Assembly (NCBI RefSeq): GCF_023159225.1
Contig: NC_063181.1
Location: forward strand, 10,871,606 to 10,935,605
Direction: 5' to 3'
Length of the DNA stretch: 64,000 bases
From: Perognathus longimembris pacificus
Lineage: Eukaryota > Chordata > Mammalia > Rodentia > Heteromyidae
In this document: positions 37,069 to 47,912 of the stretch, in pieces
Layout of the letters: every line of letters begins with the position of its first letter
Numbering within the stretch: position 1 is the first letter of the stretch
Position numbers and translations under genes: made by a program
Notes under the pieces: model-generated
What the model was told of the DNA's origin: nothing
Databases searched by the model: none
What the model saw: only the letters and a program-made list of their open reading frames with translations

Positions 37069-37262
37069 AGATGATGAAGAGAAAAAAAAATCTCCTTCAG
37101 AAGGTACTGATGAGAAGGCCAATGGAACGCATCCGAAGACCATCAGCCGGATTGGGAGTACGACTAACCCATTTTTGGACATTCCTCATGACCCAAATGC
37201 TGCTGTGTACAAAAGTGGATTCTTGGCTCGGAAAATCCATGCAGATATGGATGGAAAGAAGA
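37069..37262 (+). CDS. PSD3: PSD3 internal exon, Sec7-PH linker and start of PH domain (194 bp)
   Basis: The acceptor is TATTACAG (exon from 37069) and the donor GTAAGC at 37263. The exon completes a split valine codon, then encodes an acidic/lysine stretch ([12 protein letters not shown]), a Ser/Thr- and Pro-containing linker ([18 protein letters not shown]) and the first PH-domain strand ([19 protein letters not shown]), ending one base into the next codon. The PH domain binds phosphatidylinositol bisphosphate and holds EFA6 proteins at the plasma membrane, where they act on ARF6; its lysine-rich first loop begins here and continues in the 57880 exon. The reading frame runs on past the donor into the intron but only by chance. 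No frameshift or stop interrupts the exon. Confidence 0.96.
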
Positions 37263-38783
37263 GTAAGCATCATTTGTTGTCACTTTTTGTTTCATTTATT
37301 TCACCTTTAGGTCCAGATTTTAAAGTGGATTTATTGAAATAAAGTCAAGAATGAGGAAATAACGTTTATCTAGAGAAGTATTCTTGAAGTTTGAGAAAGC
37401 CTCTAGTCCTCCCTAAGAGACCCATGTGACATTTGATCTTCTTCAACAGTATTATAAACTCTAATATGAAGAGTATTCAATTCCAGTCTCTCATTTTTTT
37501 CATATAACCATGGCTTCAGCAACTAATACTGACTACTTCCTTTGTAGTAGGCACCAAATATAATAATAGCAGTGTATGGGACAGAGTGAGTTCTATCATC
37601 ATGGTGTTTATATTTCTAGTGGTTGAAAGAAATATTGAATTTATAAAACAGATCAATTAGTGGCACAGTGCTTCAGAGACAAAAGAGGAAGTGTGGGAAT
37701 TCATATCTAAAGCATATGTCCAGTGATTGTCCTTTGACCAAATGAGTAGGTGACAAGTAAGACCTCATGGCATAATTATTGTTGGGAATTGAAGGAATCC
37801 CATACCTGATGTCTTTTGGTTTCTCTATGAGACATGATTATTTTCTGATAGATGACTGGAGTATGTTCACATAGCCAGAAGAATTTTGAAGAGTGTAATA
37901 ACAGTTTGACATAGTTTAATAGGCCAAGACAAGATGACATGTATGCACTAAGTTACCAGGCTTTGCTTCCAGGACGTCCCCACTTGCCTATATAGAGAGA
38001 TACGAACTGAAGGGACGGATAATATGACAGTTTTTAATCTGTGGCCGGGGACTTTTTGTTAAGAAGTTAGCATACTTTTAATAGGTTTCAGACAGAAAAA
38101 ATATTGTGGTAGTGGCCTTGATAATAATGACTTAGGATTCTATGCAAGTTTCTTAATGTTTCCAAGTTCCTTAGGAATACCCCCATTACATTTCCAGTGC
38201 ACCTTATACATCACCTTAGCAGATTTCCTTTTCTTTAGCAACACTGTATCAAGTTCCAGTAGATGCAAGTAACATCAGTAGCTTAAGAAAAGGGCATACC
38301 TGAAACTGAAAGATTATCACCAGACACTTTCCATTTCCATCTCTGCATAATGTATATGCTAGCATTTTCTTTCACCTGGATTCTTTATATATGGCTGATT
38401 CAGGACTATGAAGGGTATTGCAGATGTGTTGAATTTCAGTAACAAAGAACATCCTAATTCTTCTCTCTTAATTTAGTGTACTCTAGGACAGGACTGATAT
38501 GTGTGACCAAGGGAATGCAATGCCATGATTGACAGCACCATTTGGTTGCAGTATGCAGATCTCAGAGAACGGGAGTTCTTGGTGGACATGTTAATAATCA
38601 TATTTGGTTCCAATGGGCACACGCATCTCTATACATTGAGTATATATATTATTTTAGCAGAAAATAATATGACTTTCTACTTAAGACCACAAATATATTC
38701 ATCTCCCTTTCCCCTGCCAGGTACAGCTGCAGCTTTCAACTGCAAGGTTGATATTTATGTTGGGATTATTCCCACCAGTCAAA
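37263..38783. other. PSD3 intron, nothing recognised
   Basis: No repeat family or exon recognised. Confidence 0.4.
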
Positions 38784-38794
38784 GATGATATAGG

Positions 38795-39000
38795 GGCTGG
38801 GAATATGGCCTAGTGGCAAGAGTGCTTGCCTCATATACATGAAGCCCTGGGTTGGATTCCTCAGCACCACATATATAGAAAATGCCAGAAGTGGCACTGT
38901 GGCTCAAGTGGCAGAGTGCTAGCCTTGAGCAAAAAGAAGCCAGGGACAGTGCTCAGGCCCTGAGTCCAAGGCCCAGGACTGGCCAAAAAAAAAAAAAAAA
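38795..39000 (+). repeat. IDL-Geo SINE, full length with target-site duplication
   Basis: ID-like unit ('ggctgggaatatggcctagt', 'ccctgggttggattcctcag') joined to the Geo unit ('gtggctcaagtggcagagtg', 'gagtccaaggcccaggactg') and an A16 tail. GATGATATAGG (38784-38794) and GATGAATATAGG (39001-39012) are the duplication. Confidence 0.96.
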
Positions 39001-39079
39001 GATGAATATAGGTTCCATCTATAGACAAACTGAAAAATAGAGAATCAGTGTCTGATTTATAAAGTACATGTAAAGTACT

Positions 39080-39129
<50 letters not shown>
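39080..39129 (+). repeat. (CA)n microsatellite
   Basis: About 25 uninterrupted CA units, the longest pure CA run in the window. Confidence 0.98.
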
Positions 39130-39132
<3 letters not shown>

Positions 39133-39162
39133 TAAAGTACCAATTCAAGAGAAGCCAAAAAG

Positions 39163-39222
39163 GCCAGGGTGGCGGCACATGCCTATAGTTCCATTACTTG
39201 TTAGTAGAAGCAGAGGAATTGT
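39163..39222 (+). repeat. B1/7SL-type SINE fragment
   Basis: 'ccagggtggcggcacatgcc', 'tatagttccattacttg' is the start of a B1-type head, truncated. Confidence 0.6.
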
Positions 39223-39365
39223 GAATATTTTTTTCTTTAAATAGGAAAGTCTTCTTTACTTTTACCCTTATGCCTGTTGACAAGAAAATTTCTCATGTTT
39301 TATCAGTTTGAGCATCCTGTAATTCACCTTAATTTGAGGAATTTATGTTTAATGTGTTTAGAATT

Positions 39366-39870
39366 TTATATATATATATATATAAACAAACTGAATTATA
39401 GAGAGGTCACAGTTTCATACTTTAGGCATTGGATACATTTCTTGTACTATTTGTTACCTCGTCCCTCATTCCCCCCTCCCCCTTTTCCTCCCCCCCCACC
39501 ATGAGTTGTTCAGTTGTTCAGTTCATTTTCATCAAACAGTTTGTAAGTATTGCTTTTGTAGTTGTTTGTCTTTTTTTTTACCCTGTGTCTCTCGATTTTG
39601 GTATTCCCTTCCAATTTCCTGGTTCTAATACCAGCATACCCAGTTTCCAATATACTCAGATAAGATACAGAGAGGAGCCCAATAGCTATACCCTTATGAA
39701 CACATAAGATGATGCTAAGTGAAATGAACTCCATGTTATGGAAACGATTGTTATATCACTGTTGTAACTACTTTCAACGTGCCATATGTAACCTCTATTA
39801 CCTCCATATGTAGCCTCTATTATTGGTGATATTCCTGTATCACCTTCCTGTGGTTGTACCTACACTATCT
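39366..39870 (-). mobile_element. L1-like 3' end, antisense (copy B)
   Basis: A TA run, then 'tagagaggtcacagtttcat', 'gatacatttcttgtact', 'tgttacctcgtccctcattc', and a C-rich block, as in the other antisense ends. Beyond about 39530 the match is less clear. Confidence 0.6.
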
Positions 39871-39889
39871 CTGTGTTTAGAATTTTGCA

Positions 39890-40560
39890 GCATTTTCTTT
39901 GTCTTCTAGTACTCCAAAATACTGTGCCCTTGTTTCTCCCCTGACATGGTTTCAGATGACAAGTCTGTTTTCACTCTTCCCTTTGTTTCAGTCCTCTCTG
40001 CCTCACCTGCTCTTGTCCCCTGTGAGTGCTTTCAAGATCAAGTTTCTTTTCTGAATTTCAGCGTTATAATTATGATGTGTCTTTTCTGCTTTTTCCTTAT
40101 GCTGTTTCGTGTTTGGTGTTTGTTCAGGTCCTTGCATTTGTAGGTTTATATTCTTCACCAATTTGTGAAAATTTAGCTGTTCTTTTGTTTCCATTGTATT
40201 GGAGATGGAACTCAAGGTATATGTTCTCCCACTGAGTTCCATTTCTGGCTCTGGATATTATTTCTTAAAACTCTCATGCTTCTTTCTGGGACTTGCTTCC
40301 TGTGTGTTACATCGCTTAATATTATTCAGAAGCTACCCTGAGGGGCAGCTTTGGATTCTAAATTTAACTGTTTAATATTTTTTCCTAATTTGCTTTTTTC
40401 CTTTCAGTACTTAATTTAAATAATTTTATTATTCTAATACACTGTAATATTTTTAATTTAATTTATTTGTTAACTTAGAACTATAGCCTGTTTCATATCC
40501 TGCATTTCAAGTAACCTAGATCCTATTTATTATATTTATTTTAATAGCTATTTAAAGTCG
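39890..40560 (-). mobile_element. Old L1 fragment, antisense
   Basis: 'acatggtttcagatgacaag', 'ttataattatgatgtgtctt', 'tgtaggtttatattcttcac', 'caatttgtgaaaatttagct' follow a pattern I know from antisense ancient L1 sequence. A degenerate ID-like insert sits at about 40203-40253 ('gatggaactcaaggtatatg', 'cccactgagttcca'). Confidence 0.55.
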
Positions 40561-40620
40561 TGGCTTTTTCTTTATCTTGTCATTCCCTATACTTTACATT
40601 GATTGAACATTTTCTTCTTT

Positions 40621-40857
40621 AGGAGAAGAACGGCAGTCCTGGGGCTTGAACTGAGACTCCTGGGACATGTCCTTGACTTTATTTTGTTCAAAGATAGTGT
40701 TCTTCCACTTGAGCCACAGCTCTACTTGTGGCTTCTGGTGATTAAATGGAGATAAGAGTTATGGATTTTGCTGCCCAGGCTGGCTTCAAACCATGATCCT
40801 CAGATCTCAGCCTCCTGAGTAGCTAAGATTACAGGCATGAACCACTGCTGACTAGCT
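40621..40857 (-). repeat. B1/7SL-Geo dimeric SINE
   Basis: Right unit first on the + strand ('cagtcctggggcttgaactg', 'cttccacttgagccacagct'), then linker 'gattaaatggagataagagt', then B1-type head ('ggctggcttcaaaccatgat', 'gcctcctgagtagctaagat', 'tacaggcatgaaccactgc'). One of the clearest examples of the B1-plus-Geo dimer. Confidence 0.85.
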
Positions 40858-41924
40858 CATTTTTTCTTACTACATACTTTGTTTTCTTTTTGTTTGTATT
40901 CTTACCCATTTTTTTGAATGACAGCTGTTATACATCTTTTATTTTGTAGGCCCTAGATTTAGTGCTAGATTTTCTTCTGGAACACAGATAAGTAGCATAG
41001 ATTTACTGTATTTTTAGAAGCTTTCCCTGTATCTTTTATTATCACAACTGTGGAGCAAGCTTTCCTCTGGCACTTACTGTGTTCCATTAATAAGGTATTA
41101 TTACCCATCTCAGACTCCTTCAATGATCCATGTATTACACTCTGGCCAGTAAAGACACAGACTGTTTCTAGGCCTGTGTGAGCTACTGAAGTTGTTCATC
41201 CCATTCCTTTTCAGTGTTTTGTTTTTTGTTGTTAGTTTTTCCCCCTGTATCTTGGCTTATTTTCTTTCACTGTGCTCAGATCAGCGACCCCTAGCTGGGA
41301 GAATTTTCTGCAGATCTCCAGAGCCTTCTCTTTGTGCAGTTGTTTCCTCTCTCACACCTGCTCTGCAAGCCAACCCCAGCCTCAACAAACCCCTTTGTGT
41401 CTTCATCTCAGAAGGACTGGTTTTGACTCTGTTTAGAAAACCTTTCCCCCAGCTATGGCTGAGTTCTTTTTCCCAAACAATAAACTGGGTTTGCCTCATT
41501 CATTTCTTCCTTCTCTTAACCACAGTCCAGTGCTATTGGAAAGCATTTAAAAACATCACTTGTGCACTTATGTACTCATACACTATGCATATATCTTCCC
41601 CTAATTGTTACTGTAAGGAAATTTCTAAAGAACTTAATCATTCAAGGGCATGAACAGATAGAAACTGATCACTAATCACCCTTGTGAAGAAATCCCCTTT
41701 GCTTCAGACCTCAAAACCTAACACATGTTAATCTCTAAAATGATAAGAAATTCTGAGCATTTCGGTATAAGCAAGCTGTTTAGATGTTCTTGTGGAATCT
41801 GAAACAGAGTCATATCCTGTCCACATATTCTTTCTCCCTCTTCCATGTGTTGGATTTTCAATCATACCTGATAGAATTGATTTGAGGTGTGGTTCATGTT
41901 TTTTATTTTTGTTTATTTTAAATA
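40858..41924. other. PSD3 intron, unassigned
   Basis: A 153-codon open frame at 41192-41653 starts in low-complexity T-rich sequence and shows no family, splice or codon-usage signal. The block may be an unrecognised repeat. Confidence 0.35.
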
Positions 41925-42112
41925 ATGCTGGGGCTGGACCTGTCCCATTACTGAGTTATGTCACAAGCCTTTGGATTTTCTGCAACCAGATATATCGTGT
42001 AGTTCATACTGGCCTTGAACTTCTTGGTCTCAAACTTCACATCCTCCTGCGTCAGCCTCATGAGTACTGGGATTGCAGGCTTATGTTACCACATCTGGCT
42101 ACTGTTGCTTCT
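41925..42112 (-). repeat. B1/7SL-type SINE
   Basis: 'actggccttgaacttcttgg', 'cacatcctcctgcgtcagcc', 'atgagtactgggattgcagg' and 'accacatctggct' read as an antisense B1-type element with a diverged 3' part. Confidence 0.75.
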
Positions 42113-42914
42113 TAGTGTAACAGAAAGCCTAAACTTTTTCTCATTGCTTCTCCTTTTCTTTTTTAGATAGAGGTACGCATATCTAATTGAAATAATTATC
42201 ATTTTTCATTGTGAATACCAATCCAGTATTTTTTGGGGGGGGGAGTGGAGACTAACAAGGAAGCTTTCCAGTAGAAGCTCCAAGTTGTTTTGAAAAATCA
42301 GTATGATAATACTTTTTCTGCATCTTTCTTTTCCAAGTCTACAGATATTCATTAGGGGTCAGAAAATTCAGTTATACCGCTAATACTACGTTTGCAAGTA
42401 CATTCAAATCAGGTCCTCTGTTGAGAGTTGTTACAATAAGTTTTTAATAAGTAAAGATTTGGGTTAAAGGTCTATGCAGAGAGGATTTTCTTCTAAAACA
42501 GTAGAACATCAGTTCCACCCATATTTGTTCTTAAATATTAGTTCTAAAGACTCAGTTTATTTAGATTGCAGTCAATTTTTCACATAAAACTATTTTTTTT
42601 GCCTTTAAATTTATGCTCGGTTTATAAATTCTTCCTTCAATAGATAAACCATAATTAAAAAGAAATGCTGTATCTCACAGAGAAATGTATGTGCTTGTCA
42701 GACCCATTAAATGTGACATTAAGGAACAGCTTTGAAAGGTCAAATTTGAAAAACAAAATGCATCACATCTGGATTTTGTCAGACAGAATGGAAAAGTTCA
42801 GCATAAACTCTTAGACTTATTGATTTGTTGTCAGGTACTTAGAGAAGTCAGGAAAATGTCTGGAAATTATGTACTGAAAATATGAATGTGTTAATGATCA
42901 TAGTGATAATTAAA
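42113..42914. other. PSD3 intron, nothing recognised
   Basis: A G run (about 42233-42243) is the only oddity. Confidence 0.4.
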
Positions 42915-43090
42915 TGATGAGTCATTTTTACAGCTTTATTGCAACAACTTGGTGCATGAATTCATTTATTCTGTGTCCTGTGAAGCAAATATTATCATTA
43001 TCACCCCCACTTGCCAATGAGGAGATTGATCTTAACCATCTTAGCCAAGGCTACTCTGTGGAATCACCTATCTGGTGGGACAAAAATCTG
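42915..43090 (-). repeat. MIR SINE, antisense
   Basis: 'gcaaatattatcattatcac', 'ccccacttgccaatgaggag', 'ttagccaaggctactctgtg' follow the reverse complement of MIR. Confidence 0.6.
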
Positions 43091-45694
43091 ATTATAGGAA
43101 AATAATTGTAGCTTACTTCTAAAAAACAATTTCTACGAGACAACATGCTTTGAAAATCTCTTTTAAGTTCCCATCATTTCGTTCTGTCACTGTATAGCAC
43201 ATATTTAGATGAATGTTGGTCTCAAGCTAAGAGCCATGGGGTCTAAATAGCTATTTTACTTGGCTAACAGAGCAGTTATTAAAAATTGAATTACATGGAC
43301 TTAATTAGACATGCTTTGATTGACTGTACTTTGCTATGAGAAAGAACACTGCAAAATGCTGCACTTATATTTTAGTGAGTGGAATATGGCGATAATGAAA
43401 TTCTTGCCTAGTTTTTGTTAATGTAGTCTCTATCTACACACACACACATATGCAAAGTACAAGTGTCTTTTTGAGTACTTGAGTACATATATACTGTCTT
43501 TATGTACAAAGGCTTATAAATAGAGCTTCAGCCCCCCAAAAGAACTTATATGCATATATACTGTAGAGAAAGTAATTACAGTTTATTATTCATAGTATAA
43601 ACTTTTAAATAATGCACTATCAGGTAAGGTACCACAAAACAATGCTCAAAATTGGGAGAAAAAAGTTCATTGGGGTATGTTGACATTTTCACAAATGAGA
43701 GGACATAAAATTTGATTATAATAAAGAAAGAAGACAGAAATAGCAGTCTTCCATATTATTAAAATATGTTACATGACTTAGGAGGTAATTAAGAACATGA
43801 GGAATACCAAGAAAAACCACTTTGTAAATGGTGTTCTGAGGGGTCTGTATGCATGTGTGTTTGTAGTCTGCATCTTAGTAACAGTATAATTTTCAGGTCA
43901 ATTGAAAGTAGAAGTTTGAGAAACAGTTCTAAGACTTAGAAAAAATATTGTTATGGAGAATTTCTTAACATTTGAAAAATCTTAAAAGATTTTTGAGGTG
44001 GGAATGTACTCATCCTCCTGTAGACTAGGTACCAGCTTCATCTCCCAATCACGACTTCTTTCAAGTTTTCGCTGAAAAGTTAAAAGATTTGATTGAGAGA
44101 TTACTATAATCACAGTTCCTGCTGGACAATGAAAGAAGGTGCGAAAAGAGCAGAGAGCAGATCTAGCCCTTCCTCCTCCACTTAGGTGTATAAAGGTTCT
44201 GCCTGTACTCAAGAGACTACAACATTGTTGTCAGTTATTTGTCAATTTAAAAATAAGTGAAGTAGGAAAATGAGAACTATGTGAGGTAGAAGCTATGCTC
44301 ATTAGCCTGATTATTGTAATTATTTCACAATGTTTGCATGTTTTCAATATCCAATTGTATACTATCTCATATTTTTTTCATACTCATTCTCCTTTAGCTA
44401 CACATATTTTTCACAGAAATATCAATGAAAACAGAAATCTTTTGGGAAATGGAATGGAGAAAGGTTGCTAAATCTTCATGTCCTATACAAAACCCAATGG
44501 AAAATGTAACATAAACTTTATAACAGAGAAGAAAAACACATGTTGTGGTCTTATGTAAGTTAGCTACCAGGGTAAAGAGTTCAGATGTTAAGAAAAGTAG
44601 ACTTCAGGGAAATGGCAGTTGGGAAGGGTCAAATCTAAACAAGCTCACTAGGTGGACCTCTCACTTTAGTCATTTTTCAATATCGTATTCACACTTATCA
44701 TATTTTCAGTATCAACTCTACAGTCACTTAATCCACGTGAGATTACTTTCTGATTTGAAATACTATAGTAATTGCTTTTGGAGAATGGAAGAACTTTTGG
44801 TGGTGGATGTTTCAGTCTCATTGTCAGCACTTTGGCATGAGGACTGATGGGAAGCCTGGAGCAGTGCCAGAGGTCCCCTCGCTTGAGAGGGGTTCACACT
44901 CTTACTTGTCATCGAAGATTTTGAAAATTTAGTCCCACATGTCAAATGTGAGACAGTAGATGTTATTCTGAGTCACACATACTGAAAATAGAGTTTATAA
45001 TGGCAATGCAGGCAGAATTCTTTGCTATTGTGTAACATGGGGAACAACGACACTATAATTAAGTGATAATAAAAGTGGATCCCCCCCCCCCACAAGACAG
45101 TTGTCTCCTCTTGTAAGAGAAAGAGTTTAAGTGAAGGCAGAACAGAGTAGTTACTTTAATCTAGGCGAAGGTTTTCCTCCCCTCTCCACCTGACTGTCCC
45201 ATGGTGGTAGGTAGGTAAGGACAAGGCTCAAGAGCAGCTCCATGATGTCTCAATAAGCCTTTGTCACCTGACTATACACTTGGTGCAGTTTTATGTTTTA
45301 GATAAGGAGTGGCCCTTTGCAAGTTTACATTCAGCTTAAAAGAATGGATTTTGTTCTTGCATGTTCCATTTTGATGGCTCGTGTCTTCAATTGAAAATGC
45401 ACTCTTTTCTGCAGTGAAGTTGGTGAAAAGAGGCCACCCACCACTCTGCTCAGAAGCAGTACTTTTGACAAGGAACAGTGGCATATAAAACTGCCAATCT
45501 TTTAGGACCAAAAAAGTCTGTATGCAGGGGCTCTGATGTTATTTCTTTCTGGAAGAGGGATGCACAGTTTCCACTGCATCTCATTTTCACAAGTTTTTCT
45601 ATTTTTACTATTTACCCTTTAGGTTTGGTTAACATTTCAAAGAAAGAAAAGTACTTTTTTTTAAATCTCTATTGTGATCATTTATTGCTGTGTC
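43091..45694. other. PSD3 intron, nothing recognised
   Basis: Contains a short CA run (43434-43449) and a C run (45080-45090). No exon or repeat family identified. Confidence 0.4.
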
Positions 45695-45795
45695 CAAAGT
45701 GTGTCTCAGTGGTAGAGCACAAGCTTAGCTCACAGCTCACATATGCTCTGGGTTCTATCCCCAGAGCCAATAATTAATAATAAAACAATAACAAT
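45695..45795 (+). repeat. ID-type SINE monomer, diverged
   Basis: 'gtgtctcagtggtagagcac' (A box region), 'ctgggttctatccccagagc' (B box region) and an A/T-rich tail. It carries a short extra segment between the boxes and adjoins the Tigger element. Confidence 0.7.
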
Positions 45796-45804
45796 CCATC
45801 ACAA

Positions 45805-46435
45805 CAGTGCCTCTTATTCACGGGAGCTAACATTCCAAAGCTCTAGTAGAGGCCTGAAATCATGGACTGTAATGGGTTGTCTTAATTCCTTTGTCATCTT
45901 AACCAAGTACTTGCCATGCACATAGTTTGCGTTGTGAGAACAAATCTCGTATCCATTCTTTTTTCCTTCTTTTCAATTGCATGAACAGAAGGTTCATGCT
46001 CACCATTGATTGTAACCTTCACATGTGTTTTCTTCTTTCCATAAACTTTTGCTTTCCCTCTTAAAAGAAGTACCTCACAGCTTTTCTTTAGCATATTCAG
46101 GGCCAGTGCCACTACCCTTGTGCTTTAGGACATTTGTCAAATAAAAGGAGACTTACTTACTGAGGTACCACAGTGCCAAGCCAGTAGGTCTGAGAAGCAT
46201 ACTGAAGGACTAACATGGACAATAGGAGTATTCTGGATGAACCAGCCATATACATCCCAGACTACATGAACCTGATGCCCTGGAATTGTACCACACTGCT
46301 CAGTACTGCATGCAACTCAAAACATGAATTACTTATTTATTTCCAGAATTTTCCATGGGAACTTTTATGACTGCAGTTGACCCCAGGCAGTTAAAACTGC
46401 AGAAAGCAAAGCCATAGATAAGAGAGAAGCTACTG
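45805..46435 (-). mobile_element. Tigger-type (Tc1/mariner, pogo) DNA transposon, internally deleted
   Basis: Both ends are present. The left end CAGTGCCTCTTATTCACGGG and the reverse complement of the right end, CAGTAGCTTCTCTCTTATCT, are diverged copies of the Tigger terminal repeat; a TA follows the right end. 46330-46400 ('atttatttccagaattttcc', 'gactgcagttgaccccaggc') matches the subterminal region. The minus-strand frame at 45894-46112 is a decayed N-terminal transposase segment with recognisable pieces (LKKSCEVLLLRGKAKVYGKK and INGEHEPSVHAIEKKEK, the DNA-binding helix-turn-helix part). Most of the transposase, including the DDE catalytic core, is missing, so the element is dead and non-autonomous. 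Confidence 0.8.
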
Positions 46436-47359
46436 TATTAGTCCCCTAAAGGAATTCATGGTGGTCACATTTATATACAAAAATACTCTCTCTAGAGAGC
46501 ACTAGCTTAAGAATTGAGCTTTAAGAACTGGTCATGGATTCTGTTTTACAAAAGAAATTGAGTAACAACTAATGTGCTAGCACTCTTCAGTCTTGGGGGT
46601 GAAGAGGTGGTAGCCAAGTAAATAAACCTGAGTAGGTTCATTCGGCCAGGAATCAAGGATCAAATTGCAAAAGGAGGGCCATACATTCAGAGGAATTGTG
46701 GATAAAAATATTCCAACAGAGCAAACACCCTACTCAGAACCCTTCCATGAGATCAGCTAAATGAACCGAATGCTTACTATGGAGGGTAGGGCATTCACAG
46801 AAGGAGCCCAGTTATTGGTGCTGTCGAATGTCATCTTGCAGACAACTTAGTGACCCATAACACATCCATCTAGTAATGCTGGATAGAGCAGTACAATATC
46901 ATCTGTTGCAATTATTTTTTAGTGACATATGTAATTAGAAAAGTTTTCAAGCAAAATAAGTATTTTGCCACAATTTTTTGACAAGTAGACAGTACAATGA
47001 TTAGAAGGTTTTCTATCCAATTACTGATGATGATTAGATTAGTAATTTTATATTAGTAGGGTAGAGGGTTGTTATTTTCTCTTTTATTTACAGTTTTGTT
47101 TTCATCTGTGTGGCTAGATAAATATGTCCTAACTGGGAAAATCAATGCTCTGTTATTTAACATTAACTGTTAATTATAACATTAATGAAAGGAAATGTTT
47201 CACCATAATGAAATATATTTAAATATAAAAATGTTTATAAAGCAATGATTAAAAAGTATAATTTAATTATAGCATGATTATCAATCAAAAAGTAATGACT
47301 GTGGTAAATTTGTGGGTGTTCCTTCTATGCTTTGGAAATATTGGTAACAGATTTAGAAT
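46436..47359. other. PSD3 intron, nothing recognised
   Basis: AT-rich; no repeat identified. Confidence 0.4.
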
Positions 47360-47775
47360 ATAGTTTTCCCTAAATATCTATGGGATATTGGTCCCTGCAG
47401 ACTTACTGATGCAGGATTTGTATATAATCTATGCACAGCTTTCCGTTCTCTTCGTTCCTGATCATGCCTAATACAAGCGAGTGTTATGTAAATAGTAGTT
47501 ATACTGTACATCTTCAACCTATCACAGGCCTAACTACATCATACACATGACTTTAGACAAAAGATGCTCACACAGGAGTGCTAAAGAGAGGCCTGAGGAC
47601 CAGGGAGGAGGTCACAGCAGGATATGCCCGAGCATCAGTACATCCTTGGGGATTCAGCACAGTGCTTGATATGCAGCAAATTCAGGCTTTGCTTTTCAGA
47701 ATATTTTGAGTTTTTAAAATTCAGGTTGACTGCACCAATCACAGCGAGCAGACTGTGGCTAGAGGTAGATTGGAT
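47360..47775 (+). mobile_element. MER2-like Tigger-derived non-autonomous element
   Basis: 'ctatgggatattggtccctg', 'atttgtatataatctatgca', 'gttatgtaaatagtagttat' and 'actgtac', then a subterminal 'cagaatattttgagttttta' with 'ggttgactgcaccaatcaca', follow the MER2 order. The middle (about 47530-47690) does not fit and may be an insertion or extra divergence. Confidence 0.65.
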
Positions 47776-47777
47776 TA

Positions 47778-47912
47778 GGCTGGGAATGTGGCTTGCCTAG
47801 CATGCATGAAGGCCATGGGTTCAATTCCTCAGTACCACAAGAAGCCTAGGGACAGTGCCCAGGCTCTGAGTTCAAGCCCCAGGACTGGCACCAAAAAGAA
47901 AAAAGAGAGACG
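47778..47912 (+). repeat. IDL-Geo SINE, internally deleted
   Basis: Starts 'ggctgggaatgtggcttgcc', has the B box region 'gggttcaattcctcagtacc', then jumps to the end of the Geo unit ('gaagcctagggacagtgccc', 'gagttcaagccccaggactg'). The inter-unit linker and first half of Geo are absent. The A-rich tail runs to about 47912. Confidence 0.85.

Noticed and set aside
41192..41653. 153-codon open frame, the longest in the window
   Set aside because: Begins in T-rich low complexity, has no recognisable domain, no splice context and ordinary intronic composition; expected by chance in 64 kb.
45894..46112. 72-codon minus-strand frame as a host gene
   Set aside because: It lies inside the Tigger relic and reads as a decayed transposase N-terminus, not a functional gene.
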